Below are positions 17,341 through 25,841 of a stretch of DNA of 35,361 bases, one piece after another. The stretch is from Deltaproteobacteria bacterium RIFOXYA12_FULL_58_15 (GTDB lineage Bacteria; Myxococcota; XYA12-FULL-58-9). The stretch lies in NCBI GenBank assembly GCA_001798605.1, contig MGST01000038.1, positions 1 to 35,361 of the forward strand. The letters run 5' to 3'. Position numbers and translations under genes: made by a program. The notes below the pieces were generated by a model that worked only from the letters and a program-made list of their open reading frames with translations, was not told the DNA's origin and searched no databases. The stretch's first letter is position 1. Each line of letters begins with the position of its first letter.

Positions 17341-18705
17341 TCATAACTCGAAAGCGAACTGTTGCCACACGCGGCCGCGTTGAACTAACAGCGTCACTTC
17401 TCCTCGCCAATAGGCGCGAGCAAGGGCTTTGCCAAGTTGCTCACGACCGAAAACTTTTTGTGAATCGACGGCGCGGACCCAATCTGCGGGGCGGATACCA
17501 GCACGATGGGCGCCGGAACCTCCGCCGACAGTTTCCACCAAGAGGATGCCAGCGGGCAAGTTGTTGCGGCTGGCCTCTGCGGCCGAGAGCTCTACGATTG
17601 TGATGCCTACCTTATCACGCAGGAGGTGGAGCGCCGCCGTTGGATCGAGCTCAATGGGCCGTAACACGACATGGATTCTTTTTTTGTCACGGGTCACCTC
17701 GAGGCTAGCGCTGGCACCAGGGGGATAATCCCCGAGCTTGAAGCGCAGATCGTTGCGACCTTCGACCCGGGCACCGCCCACTGAAAGAATGACGTCTCCG
17801 GATTCGAGTTTGTTCGCCGCCGGGCCGCCATCGACCACCGTGGTGACCAATGCGCCTGTGGGACGTGAAAGTCCAAAGCTCGTGGCGAGATCGGGGGTAA
17901 GATCCTGGGTGTCGAAGCCGAAGTAGGGGCGTCTGACTTCGCCGTGGCGAACCAGATCCGTCACGATGCGGCGAGCCTTGTCGATGGGGATGGCAAAGCC
18001 AATGTTCTGGGCGTGACCGTAGACCGCTGTGTTAACGCCAATGAGGTCACCTTTGATGTTCAACAACGGTCCACCGGAGTTGCCGGGGTTGATCGAGGCG
18101 TCGGTTTGGATGAAATCGGCGTAAACGCGCCCGCCGGTTGTGATGGTGCGATGCAGTGCACTGATCACCCCCGTGGTGACCGTGTGTGAAAGCCCGAATG
18201 GATTGCCTATTGCGATCACTGTCTCGCCAATCATCAGGTCGTCGGATTTTCCCATGGCAAGGTACGGCAGCTTCTTGGCGCGGGCGCGCAGCACCGCGAG
18301 GTCGTGCTCCGGTGCGGAGCCAACGACGTCCGCGTCGAGCACCTCTCCAGTCACGAGCTCGAGCTCGATGTCGCCACCGGCAGCGATGACGTGGTAGTTG
18401 GTGAGGACGAATCCTCGACTGTCGATGATGACACCAGAGCCCTGGGAAGTCTCGACGCTGCGCGCCCGTGGCTCCGAAAGGTCGCGGTAAAACCAAGCAA
18501 AGGGATCTGAGCGCACAGTGACCAACATTTTGGTCCGCACACTCACCACCGCCGGTGATACGCGCTCCGCTGCGGCCACCACGGGAGTGCGTCGTTCGCT
18601 GCTGGCGTTGTCACCGCTGGCAGCGTTGGCGCCAGCCGAAGTGCCAAGCACAGCCACAAATGCAACAACAACTGCGACCAGGTGGATGCGAATTTTGAGG
18701 CCCAC
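17341..18705 (-). CDS. HtrA/Deg-type periplasmic serine protease
   Basis: A 454-residue exported protease. Residues 1-29 are a signal peptide (hydrophobic core VAVVVAFVAVLG, cleavage near ANA-A). The trypsin-like domain at about 45-260 has an intact catalytic triad: His105 (TNYHV), Asp135 (EHDLAVL) and Ser210 (NPGNSGGP). Two PDZ-like regions follow at about 265-350 (GALVTTVVDGGPA, LESGDVILSVGG) and 365-454 (GGSGAHRAGIRPADWVRAVD). The family degrades misfolded envelope proteins. The start is GTG at 18705, with GAGGAGG seven bases upstream. A 71-residue gene lies 27 bp upstream on the same strand, and the promoter in front of that gene probably drives both. Confidence 0.95.
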   Translation of the reverse strand: MGLKIRIHLVAVVVAFVAVLGTSAGANAASGDNASSERRTPVVAAAERVSPAVVSVRTKMLVTVRSDPFAWFYRDLSEPRARSVETSQGSGVIIDSRGFVLTNYHVIAAGGDIELELVTGEVLDADVVGSAPEHDLAVLRARAKKLPYLAMGKSDDLMIGETVIAIGNPFGLSHTVTTGVISALHRTITTGGRVYADFIQTDASINPGNSGGPLLNIKGDLIGVNTAVYGHAQNIGFAIPIDKARRIVTDLVRHGEVRRPYFGFDTQDLTPDLATSFGLSRPTGALVTTVVDGGPAANKLESGDVILSVGGARVEGRNDLRFKLGDYPPGASASLEVTRDKKRIHVVLRPIELDPTAALHLLRDKVGITIVELSAAEASRNNLPAGILLVETVGGGSGAHRAGIRPADWVRAVDSQKVFGREQLGKALARAYWRGEVTLLVQRGRVWQQFAFEL

Positions 18706-18732
18706 GGGTGTGCCTCCTCGACGTAGGGACGT

Positions 18733-18948
18733 TCAGGCCTTGGGTGTTTCACCCGGGGTTGCTGACTTGTCTGCTGGGCCTTCGATGAGCTCTTGGAAAG
18801 ACGTGTAATCGGCTTGGTCGACGAGATCCTCAGCCGCCTCGGCGCGTTTGTTCACCTCGGCGCGGGTGATGAAGCCTTTGGCGATGTGTCGCTCAATCAA
18901 TCTCTTGTCGTAGAGAATTGGATCTGGAATCGTGATCTTCTGCACCAT
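18733..18948 (-). CDS. Small conserved hypothetical protein upstream of the protease
   Basis: A 71-residue hydrophilic, probably cytoplasmic protein (VQKITIPDPILYDKRLIERH, then KGFITRAEVNKRAE). I believe similar short proteins occur in deltaproteobacterial genomes, but no function is known to me. The start is supported by AAAGGCAGG just upstream and by a well-formed promoter at 18987-19015. It is the first gene of a probable operon with the HtrA-type protease. The C-terminal 20 residues are acidic and Pro/Thr-rich. Confidence 0.8.
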   Translation of the reverse strand: MVQKITIPDPILYDKRLIERHIAKGFITRAEVNKRAEAAEDLVDQADYTSFQELIEGPADKSATPGETPKA

Positions 18949-18986
18949 CGGATACCTGCCTTTGTCGACGGCTGTCGAGGGGCCGA

Positions 18987-19015
18987 GCTATAGGCGGAGC
19001 GGCGCCAAACGTCAA
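18987..19015 (-). promoter_or_regulatory. Sigma-70-type promoter for the protease operon
   Basis: On the - strand, TTGACG (19015-19010) is followed after exactly 17 bases by TATAGC (18992-18987). That is 5 of 6 matches to the -35 consensus and 4 of 6 to the -10, at ideal spacing. Transcription would start near 18980, about 30 bases before the ATG of the 71-residue protein. Confidence 0.7.
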
Positions 19016-19021
19016 CCCCTC

Positions 19022-19057
19022 GGCAACATCGACAACATCGGCAACATCGGCAACATC
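19022..19057. repeat. Four tandem 9-bp repeats in divergent intergenic region
   Basis: Four consecutive GGCAACATC units (the second is GACAACATC) lie just upstream of the - strand promoter, in the 252-bp gap between divergent genes. A degenerate fifth unit may follow. They could be protein-binding sites or a simple slippage repeat; nothing else supports a function. Confidence 0.6.
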
Positions 19058-19135
19058 CGCAGCATTCGCAAGCGCTTGGCGTGGGCAACAGAGAGACCTA
19101 CATAACCTACATGCACGTCGGTTGACAGACAGCAT

Positions 19136-19191
19136 CGGCAGGTTGTTTACGGGTGTGTACAGGCGGCAGGTTGTTTACGGGGGTGTACAGG
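19136..19191 (+). promoter_or_regulatory. Duplicated 28-bp operator-like element in front of pncA
   Basis: Two directly adjacent 28-base copies (19136-19163 and 19164-19191) differ at one base. Each contains an 18-base partial dyad of form TGTNNACNNNNGTNNACA (19144-19161 and 19172-19189). The second ends on the first base of the AGGAGG ribosome-binding site of pncA (19189-19194). A perfect -35 hexamer, TTGACA, lies at 19122-19127, so the first dyad would fall over the -10 area, although the -10 itself is poor. A repressor site controlling NAD salvage is a reasonable inference; the regulator is unknown. Confidence 0.55.
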
Positions 19192-19200
19192 AGGCGTTTT

Positions 19201-19818
19201 ATGCGGGCGCTCATTGTGGTCGACATTCAAAATGATTTCATGCCAGGGGGGGCGTTGTCGGTTCCCCACGGTGAAGAAACCGTGCCGGTGGCCAATTTGT
19301 TGATGGACCATTTTGACATTGTGGTCGCAACTCAAGACTGGCACCCCAAAGACCACAGCAGCTTCGTGACGCGGCATCCTGGAAGCAAAGTCGGCGATGT
19401 CATTGAGGTAGGGGGCTTGCCGCAAGTGGTCTGGCCCGTGCACTGCGTCGCCGGCACCCGTGGCGCAGCTTTCCACCCGGCGCTCAATGTCGAGAAAGCA
19501 ACAATTTTTCACAAGGGCGTTCTTGCGAGCATCGACAGCTACTCTGGCTTCTTCGACAATGGGCACAAACGGGCCACGGGTTTAGGGGACTTTCTTCGCG
19601 AGAAGGCGGTGGGTGAAGTCTTCGTGCTCGGAGTGGCCACCGACTACTGCGTCAAGCTCACCGCTCTCGACGCCGTGCGCGAAGGATTCAAAACCCGGCT
19701 CATCGAGGATGGGTGTCGGGGTGTCAATCTGCATGATGGTGACGTGGTCAAAGCAATCACCGCGATGCGCGAGGCGGGCATCGCGATCCTCAACAGTCAC
19801 CAGTTGGTTGCGACGTAG
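19201..19818 (+). CDS. pncA: Nicotinamidase
   Basis: A 205-residue isochorismatase-fold amidohydrolase that converts nicotinamide to nicotinate in NAD salvage. The catalytic triad of this family is present: Asp8 (VVDIQNDF), Lys105 (IFHKGV) and Cys150 (GVATDYCVK). The metal site is Asp46 and His48 (DWHPKDH) with His81 (WPVHC). The cis-peptide motif precedes the cysteine. Length matches bacterial PncA. The ATG at 19201 follows AGGAGG with six bases between, which rules out an in-frame GTG at 19153. The gene is preceded by a duplicated operator-like element and followed by a malic enzyme gene 155 bp on, probably separately transcribed. Confidence 0.95.
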   Translation: MRALIVVDIQNDFMPGGALSVPHGEETVPVANLLMDHFDIVVATQDWHPKDHSSFVTRHPGSKVGDVIEVGGLPQVVWPVHCVAGTRGAAFHPALNVEKATIFHKGVLASIDSYSGFFDNGHKRATGLGDFLREKAVGEVFVLGVATDYCVKLTALDAVREGFKTRLIEDGCRGVNLHDGDVVKAITAMREAGIAILNSHQLVAT

Positions 19819-19973
19819 GCCGGCTCACAGAGCCGAAGAATTTGAGAGGTGGTCCGACTACAATTCTGCAGCGCTTCTGTGGCGAATGATTATCCTGTTC
19901 GGGCCACCGGTGTCACCCAATGTTAGGCGCGACAAGAGACGATTAGATCGACGAAGAAAGGCCAAGAGCAGCC

Positions 19974-21365
19974 ATGCAGCACGAAACCAGCAGCAGAATC
20001 ATCAAGCGAATGCGGGTGAAATTCCGTCATATCCCCTGCTACCTCGGCAACTTTGCATCCATGGTGGCTGAGTTTGGTGGCGCTTTCGGGGAGATCCGCT
20101 CGGTGCAGGTCGGCAAGGACTACAAGATCCGCGACATCGACATCACCGTTCGCAATGAGGAGATATTTGACCAGATTTGCGATGCGACTCGCCGTTTGGA
20201 GGGCGTGGATCTCATTGAGGTCAAAGATGTGGTCGAAGAAGTACACCGCGGTGGCAAGATTGAGGTCACCGCCACCGTCGATGTCAAATCTGTCGACGAT
20301 CTGCGCATCGTCTACACGCCTGGCGTTGCCTCGGTGTGTCGCAAGATCGCCAAAAACCCCGAGCTCCGTTATGAATTTACCTCCATCCCCAACAATGTCG
20401 CCATTGTCACCAACGGTACTGCCATCTTGGGCCTCGGCGACATTGGGCCTGTGGCGGGCATGCCGGTCATGGAAGGCAAAGCTCTGTTGTTCAAGCTCCT
20501 TGCTGGCATCAACGGTTTTCCCATCTTGATCGACAGCAAAGATCCCGAGGTCATCGTCGCCACGGTCAAAGCCATCGCCAAGACTTTTGGTGCCATCAAG
20601 CTCGAGGACATCAAGGCACCCGAGTGTTTCGAGATCGAAGACAAGCTCGACGCAGCACTCGACATTCCCGTGGTTCACGACGACCAACACGGTACCGCCG
20701 TGGTAGTGCTCGCAGCACTCATCAACATTGCCAAGCTCACCTACATAAACCTGCGCAGGTCATCCGTAGGCATCGTCGGCTTGGGGGCTGCAGGGTCGGG
20801 TATCGCCAAGCTTCTGAGTGCCTATGGCGTCAATCAGCTCCACGGTGCGGATATCAACGAAGAGATGTCTCGTCGCTTCAAAGAACTCGGTGGTGAGGCG
20901 ATGAATCTACAACAGGTGATGGAGCGATCGGATATTGTCATTGCCACCACCGGCGTGCCTGGTTTGATCGCCCCCGAGTGGGTGCGACCCAAGCAGGTGA
21001 TCTTGGCGCTCTCGAACCCCGATCCGGAGATCACCCCTGAGGCTGCCATGGCGGCGGGAGCGCGCTACAGCGCTGACGGCAAGTCCGTCAATAACGCCCT
21101 CGCCTTTCCAGGTCTATTCAAGGGTGCCTTGATGGCCCGAGCCCGCCGCGTCAACAACGCGATGAAGATCGCCGCGGCACAAACCATTGCCTCCTTCGCA
21201 GAGGGAGAGGACCTCATTCCCGACATCCTCAACAAAGAGGTTCACGCAGCCGTCGCCAAAGCCGTGGAGCAAGCCGCACTCAAGACAGGCGTCGCCAAGA
21301 CCCTCGACCCCGATAGCGTTGGCGCTGCATACTTGGCGAACGCCGCTATCGGCAGCAAGGGATGA
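19974..21365 (+). CDS. NAD(P)-dependent malic enzyme with N-terminal ACT-like domain
   Basis: A 463-residue oxidative decarboxylase (malate to pyruvate and CO2). Residues 14-90 form an ACT-type regulatory domain (VKFRHIPCYLGNFASMVAEF), present in a subset of short bacterial malic enzymes. The malic N-domain follows (IVYTPGVASVC, GLGDIGPVAGMPVMEGKA, then FGAIKLEDIKAPECFEIE and VVHDDQHGTA, which carry the active-site Tyr, Lys and metal ligands). The NAD-binding Rossmann fold starts at VGIVGLGAAGSGIA. An isolated TACAAT at 19859 might be a -10 box. The ribosome-binding site is weak. The stop codon directly abuts the stop of a convergent gene, leaving no room for a terminator. Confidence 0.94.
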   Translation: MQHETSSRIIKRMRVKFRHIPCYLGNFASMVAEFGGAFGEIRSVQVGKDYKIRDIDITVRNEEIFDQICDATRRLEGVDLIEVKDVVEEVHRGGKIEVTATVDVKSVDDLRIVYTPGVASVCRKIAKNPELRYEFTSIPNNVAIVTNGTAILGLGDIGPVAGMPVMEGKALLFKLLAGINGFPILIDSKDPEVIVATVKAIAKTFGAIKLEDIKAPECFEIEDKLDAALDIPVVHDDQHGTAVVVLAALINIAKLTYINLRRSSVGIVGLGAAGSGIAKLLSAYGVNQLHGADINEEMSRRFKELGGEAMNLQQVMERSDIVIATTGVPGLIAPEWVRPKQVILALSNPDPEITPEAAMAAGARYSADGKSVNNALAFPGLFKGALMARARRVNNAMKIAAAQTIASFAEGEDLIPDILNKEVHAAVAKAVEQAALKTGVAKTLDPDSVGAAYLANAAIGSKG

Positions 21366-23075
21366 TCACAGCCCCCAACGCGATGGGTCCGCAACGACAT
21401 CGCAATCAACAAAGGAAACACCACTCGGATTGCGCCAGGGCGAGTAGCAATAGTGCAAGAGCTCGGCAATGTCCTCGGGCCGAACGTAGCCGACACCGTC
21501 TGCCTCGGTCGTTATCTTGTAGGAGTATTCACCATCAACGCCGTCCTCATCCCAGAGATGAAACTGTGGCTGTGCCGGCAAGAAGGCCGCAGCTTCACTG
21601 TATTCCCGCTGAATCCAGCGCGCCTCCTGCGCGGTCAAAGGCAGACCCACGGCAGCGGCAGTCAGCAAGAACACCGCGCCGTAGGAGTCGAATTCGGGTT
21701 GCTCATCGCGGGTTGAATTGTCGGCGAACATTGCGACCGAGCGCGAAGCAATACCGGTGAGCAGCTCCCTTGCGACGTCGTTTTGTCCAACGAGGAGCGC
21801 GTGCTCGACAGCCGCCATGTGATAGTAGCGAATCATGCGCTCGTTGAACCAATTGGAATTCACCACAATGGTATCGTAGAGCACATTGATGCCATCGCCG
21901 CAGACATTCTCCAGGGGAGCTCCATAGGCGACCAAGGCGGTGGAGAGTTTCTTGTTGCACTCCGCATTCGCAAGCAGGAGATCATAGTAAGTGAAGCTGG
22001 CCAAGTCGCCGTCCGGTACATAGATCGAGCCAAACTTGTCTCGCGTCCGGATTTTGTAGCCGTGGTCGACGATATCTCGGGTGAAGCCAACAATGGAGTT
22101 GTGTGCCCGTTGGGCCGCGGTGCGCAACGAGACATCGGCCGTCTCCTCGATGATTCGCAAGAGCATTGCATCGGCCAAGTACAAGTAGGGTAGATCATCC
22201 TTTGATCGCTGCGCACGCACCCAGATCGAGCCCCAAGTTGGATTATCAGAGTTGGGAATTGTTTCGGCATGGGTGTCGACGACCTCATGGCGCACCTCTT
22301 CGTAGGAGACTGCGACGTTGTCGCCCCAATCGGTCGTATACTCGTGGTCATAGGTGAACAACCCACGGGCCATGATGGTCTCGACGGGGGGATCGTCGTT
22401 GCCCCAAGCCATGGCGAGACACAGTGCGACGATGCCGTTTGCGTATTGCTCCACAAGACCCTTCATCACCTCGTCACCGATAAGCAAATATCCGGAAGCT
22501 GCCTGAACGAGCAGTTTGCTGGTTCGGATCATCTGATTGTCCGAGCCACCGATGTGCTCCATGCGTACTGTATCGCCGGCGCGAACCATGCGCACGTCTT
22601 GCCACCAAAGCTTGAAGCCGAGTCCCAGGGGGTCGAAATCCCGGTGCAACCCGTGGCTGTACGCGTCGACCCAGCGGAAGAAATCGAGGTCACGCCACAG
22701 TCCGGTGACCGTGCGTGTGAAGTGGGTGATCTCCTCCGGGGATGGTGGTACACCGACGGCTGGGCGCGAGTAATCGAAGGGCAGAGAAGACGGAAGCCGC
22801 ACAGGAGAGACGCTGTCACCCCCAAAGCCCTGATCGCCTACAGCAAAATCACCTGAGGGGGAATCGCCGCCGTCTCGATCTCCCAACGAAGCATCTCCAC
22901 CGGCACCGGCGTCGCCGACAGACACATCTCCGGGCCCAGAATCGCCGACAACCAAATCGCCGGGTGCCAAATCACCAGGCGCTGGGGAGTCGCCGTCAAA
23001 CGTGACGTTGCCGGTCGAGCAAGAACACAGAAACAGCGAACATCCCGTGCAGAGCAAAACGTGATACGACCTCAT
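21366..23075 (-). CDS. Putative lipoprotein with G-D-rich linker, unknown domain
   Basis: About 569 residues from the ATG at 23075. That start gives a lipoprotein signal (MRSYHVLLCTGCSLFLCSC) with a usable L-C-S-C lipobox. A longer in-frame start at 23147 would put this signal internally and is disfavoured. After the cysteine comes a linker of about 75 residues in which G-D recurs every 4-6 residues (PGDLAPGDLVVGDSGPGD). The rest, about 450 residues, is mostly helical with many aromatic residues (WRDLDFFRWVDAYSHG, WFNERMIRYYHMAAVEHAL) and might form an alpha/alpha toroid like some glycan-active enzymes; that is a guess. The family is not recognised. The divergent neighbour encodes another lipoprotein with the same linker style. 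Confidence 0.75.
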   Translation of the reverse strand: MRSYHVLLCTGCSLFLCSCSTGNVTFDGDSPAPGDLAPGDLVVGDSGPGDVSVGDAGAGGDASLGDRDGGDSPSGDFAVGDQGFGGDSVSPVRLPSSLPFDYSRPAVGVPPSPEEITHFTRTVTGLWRDLDFFRWVDAYSHGLHRDFDPLGLGFKLWWQDVRMVRAGDTVRMEHIGGSDNQMIRTSKLLVQAASGYLLIGDEVMKGLVEQYANGIVALCLAMAWGNDDPPVETIMARGLFTYDHEYTTDWGDNVAVSYEEVRHEVVDTHAETIPNSDNPTWGSIWVRAQRSKDDLPYLYLADAMLLRIIEETADVSLRTAAQRAHNSIVGFTRDIVDHGYKIRTRDKFGSIYVPDGDLASFTYYDLLLANAECNKKLSTALVAYGAPLENVCGDGINVLYDTIVVNSNWFNERMIRYYHMAAVEHALLVGQNDVARELLTGIASRSVAMFADNSTRDEQPEFDSYGAVFLLTAAAVGLPLTAQEARWIQREYSEAAAFLPAQPQFHLWDEDGVDGEYSYKITTEADGVGYVRPEDIAELLHYCYSPWRNPSGVSFVDCDVVADPSRWGL

Positions 23076-23263
23076 TGAACTACAATCCCATTCTCGACCG
23101 ACATATTGGGTTGCCATCAAACGCTGTTCACAAGCCGGTCCGCTCAATTTCTTCAGAACGTTTCACCAACAAGATCGAACAATCACTTGTTGTACCGTTG
23201 TGGCCACCAATTTTGCAAATCCAAAGCAGGGTCAGATCGTCTCATGATCTTGGCGTGGACGAC

Positions 23264-23291
23264 TTGTTGCAATTTGTGCTGCGGTTAGAAT
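23264..23291 (+). promoter_or_regulatory. Candidate promoter for the cysteine-rich lipoprotein
   Basis: TTGTTG (23264-23269), a 16-base spacer and TAGAAT (23286-23291, 5 of 6 to consensus) lie just ahead of the ribosome-binding site CGGAGGA (23304-23310). This is in the 238-bp gap between two divergent lipoprotein genes. No clear promoter was found for the - strand gene in the same gap. Confidence 0.4.
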
Positions 23292-23313
23292 AAGGACCGC
23301 AACCGGAGGAACT

Positions 23314-23994
23314 ATGGCTCAACTTCTCGACCGACAACAATTACGTTGGATCCTTCTTGTTGCCATGCCCTTGGCATGCGCCGACCCGACGATTGGGTCG
23401 GACGGCAACGGCGATGGCGACTACATGGGCGGTGATTGGAGCATTGCCGGTGACACCTTCATCGGCGACTCAGCCGTTGCAGGCGATACTTTGACTGGCG
23501 ACCCGGCCGTTGAGGGTGACACTTTCATCGGTGACCCTACGGGCGATCCTGCTGGTGACAGCGCTGCAGGCGACAGCGCCGCAGGCGACAGCGCTGCAGG
23601 CGATACATCTTCCGGCGCCGGGGGGGTCTGCATCGGTTTTGCCCGGTATTGTATCTATCTCGGCGGTAGCATGACCCAGTGCGATAATCAGATCGGCTGC
23701 TATTGGGAGGGGGACGAGTGTCTCGGTTCAGAGAGTTCGTGTTCAGATCTTGATTCAAGTGTTGACTGCAATAACCAAACTGGTTGTGCATGGGATGTTC
23801 CCTCGGGCACCGGCATCTGCACTGGCAATTCCATCTATTGTGGCTTTCTCGTCGATAGTAGCGCCGAGTGTAACAGCCAACTCGGCTGTTATTGGGATGG
23901 GAACGATTGTCAGGGTCTGGATGAATCGTGTTCCGCCTTCGTATCATCCGATGGTTGTAACAGCCAAGCCGGATGCTCTTGGGATGCGTCCTGA
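23314..23994 (+). CDS. Cysteine-rich repeat lipoprotein with G-D linker
   Basis: A 226-residue exported protein. A hydrophobic N-terminus (WILLVAMPLACAD) ends in a probable lipoprotein cysteine at about residue 22, although the -3 proline is not canonical. A G-D-rich linker follows at about 30-100 (GDTFIGDSAVAGDTLTGD, then three AAGDS units). The C-terminal half has about four repeats with the pattern C-x5-6-CNxQxGCYWDGxxC, roughly 20-30 residues apart, each with paired cysteines likely to form disulfides. Proteins of this kind are common on the surface of myxobacteria and relatives, but no activity is known. Start fixed by CGGAGGA. The stop is two bases from that of the convergent GH3 gene. 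Confidence 0.82.
   Translation: MAQLLDRQQLRWILLVAMPLACADPTIGSDGNGDGDYMGGDWSIAGDTFIGDSAVAGDTLTGDPAVEGDTFIGDPTGDPAGDSAAGDSAAGDSAAGDTSSGAGGVCIGFARYCIYLGGSMTQCDNQIGCYWEGDECLGSESSCSDLDSSVDCNNQTGCAWDVPSGTGICTGNSIYCGFLVDSSAECNSQLGCYWDGNDCQGLDESCSAFVSSDGCNSQAGCSWDAS
23557..23601 (+). repeat. Three tandem 15-bp repeats coding GDSAA
   Basis: Three copies of a 15-base unit starting GACAGCGC (23557-23571, 23572-23586, 23587-23601), with a single-base difference in the middle copy. They encode part of the G-D linker and are a recent in-frame expansion. Confidence 0.85.
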
Positions 23995-23996
23995 GA

Positions 23997-25841
23997 CTAA
24001 CGTTTGGCCCTAAACAACCCCGACCCATATGGCGCTATCTTGGGAATCGTTACCGGCAGATGTCCGCCCACGTCAATTTCCGCGAACAGGGCTTTGACCG
24101 CGCTTCTTTGCGAGGGTGGCGCGTGGGAGAAGGTGCACAGGTAGGTTCCGATGTTCGGGAAATCCATGGCCAAATAGGGGTTGCCGAGGGAGATGAGCAC
24201 AACCTTATCTCCGGTGCCTGCAAGTAACTTGTTGAGAAGTGCCGCGCTGGCGTCGTCGAGAGAGACAGCGTTGGTCAGGTTTCCTTCGACCTTCACCACC
24301 TTTCCGGCCGTTGGAGTGATCACTGCTGCCACGACAATTGCCCGTGCCATATCGGCAGCGGCGAGAATCTCTGGGGTCATGCCGCTCACCAGATTGGGAT
24401 CGACAAAAATCATTCGGGCACCCGGTCGGCGTTCATGCACTTCTCGCGCGAAAATCCGACCGGGCTCGTCCTGTACGTTGTCGACCAACAAAACCACCAA
24501 GAGATCGTTATCGGGTGCCGCTGGTGCATCGAAGTGGCCGGTAGAGACAACCACCTTACCGACTGTCAAGGGCAAGACCGTTTGACTGTCGCGAATCAAC
24601 GTCACAGCATCATCGGCAATCTGCTGGGACAACACGGCGTCCGCGGGCTGCGATAGGAGTTGGGGCAGCTGGCTGATGTCCACCGTTTTGGATCGGTGCA
24701 GCCCCACCGATGCTTTGGACAACAACACTCGCATCACCGCCGCGTCGATCTGGGGCCAGGAAAGCTCGCCCGTCTCCGCGGCTTGCATGACGGCGTTTGC
24801 GGTAACCTGCAAGTCTCGAGGCAGAAGAAGAACATCGTTACCGGCCTTGAGCGCTTCAACTCCAGCTCGTCCATCGGGGTAGAGATCGGCGATAGCGTTC
24901 ATCTGCAGAGCGTCAGTCACCACCAGCCCGTTGAAGCCAAGTCTCTCACGCAACAAGTCGGAGGTAATGAGATGGGAGGTTGTGGCAACCCGATCCGCAG
25001 CCGGCTCGAGGGCAGGCACGGTGACGTGCGCCATCATGATGGCACCGACTCCGGCAGCGATAGCCCCGCGAAAGGGCACCAGCTCCACGGCCTCAATGTG
25101 CGCGGCGTCCGACAGAATGCGAGCGACACCCAGGTGGGAGTCACTGTCTTCGTTGCCGTGACCGGGAAAGTGCTTGGCCGTGGTCAGAAGACCGGCCTTC
25201 TGCGCCTCTTTGACATACGCCGCCACGAACTCCGACACCCGTTCTGGGTTCTCGGAAAAGGACCGGATGTTGATAATCGGATTGGCCGGATTGGACGACA
25301 CGTCGGCAATCGGAAAGAAGTTGAGGTGCACGCCGATAGCGCGTGATTCCCGAGCAACCACACGTGCAAAATCTCGGACGTAGTCGAGCTTGCCGGCAGC
25401 CGCGAAAGCCATGGTGTGAGGGAAGCTGGTCGTGCCGGCAAACCGCATGGACAAGCCACGCTCGAAATCTGCGGCAAACAAAAGCGGCACTTTGGACTCG
25501 TGCTGCAGTTGATTGGTGACGAATGCCGCCTCGAATGGCAAGCTGCGCGCGCTCGTTCCCGTGTCATTCGGCACACTCAGGAGCATGCTGCCAACGTGGT
25601 ACTTGCGAACGGCTTGGTTCAACTCGGCCCACGCCGGATCTTTGACGTTGTAGAATGCCACATTGGCACGCACCATCAGCAATTGGCCGACCTTCTCCTC
25701 GGGCGTCATTGCCGCGAGTGTTTGCCTCGCCCATTGTTCACCCTCACTGTCGAGTTGCACGGCTGAGGGTGTGATGAAGACTTCCTGTTTTGCACAAGAA
25801 CAAACACAAAACAGACAGGCCAATAGATGTTTGGATGTCAT
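23997..25841 (-). CDS. Glycoside hydrolase family 3 lipoprotein (beta-N-acetylhexosaminidase-like)
   Basis: A 614-residue protein with a lipoprotein signal (MTSKHLLACLFCVCSCAKQE). The GH3 N-terminal TIM barrel covers about 40-390: LFAADFERG, then KHFPGHGNEDSDSH at 223-236, which includes the Asp234-Ser-His236 acid/base dyad typical of NagZ-type enzymes, and LVVTDALQM with nucleophile Asp310. A GH3 C-terminal alpha/beta domain follows at about 400-610. NagZ-type enzymes remove N-acetylglucosamine from muropeptides or chitin fragments. A lipid-anchored, two-domain form suggests envelope or extracellular glycan turnover instead of the cytoplasmic recycling of classical short NagZ. The substrate is inferred only from the dyad motif. 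The ribosome-binding site is weak. Confidence 0.9.
   Translation of the reverse strand: MTSKHLLACLFCVCSCAKQEVFITPSAVQLDSEGEQWARQTLAAMTPEEKVGQLLMVRANVAFYNVKDPAWAELNQAVRKYHVGSMLLSVPNDTGTSARSLPFEAAFVTNQLQHESKVPLLFAADFERGLSMRFAGTTSFPHTMAFAAAGKLDYVRDFARVVARESRAIGVHLNFFPIADVSSNPANPIINIRSFSENPERVSEFVAAYVKEAQKAGLLTTAKHFPGHGNEDSDSHLGVARILSDAAHIEAVELVPFRGAIAAGVGAIMMAHVTVPALEPAADRVATTSHLITSDLLRERLGFNGLVVTDALQMNAIADLYPDGRAGVEALKAGNDVLLLPRDLQVTANAVMQAAETGELSWPQIDAAVMRVLLSKASVGLHRSKTVDISQLPQLLSQPADAVLSQQIADDAVTLIRDSQTVLPLTVGKVVVSTGHFDAPAAPDNDLLVVLLVDNVQDEPGRIFAREVHERRPGARMIFVDPNLVSGMTPEILAAADMARAIVVAAVITPTAGKVVKVEGNLTNAVSLDDASAALLNKLLAGTGDKVVLISLGNPYLAMDFPNIGTYLCTFSHAPPSQRSAVKALFAEIDVGGHLPVTIPKIAPYGSGLFRAKR

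Noticed and set aside
19930-19936. GTTAGGC resembling an integron core site upstream of the malic enzyme
   Set aside because: Seven bases alone are expected by chance; there is no attC structure, cassette array or integrase nearby.
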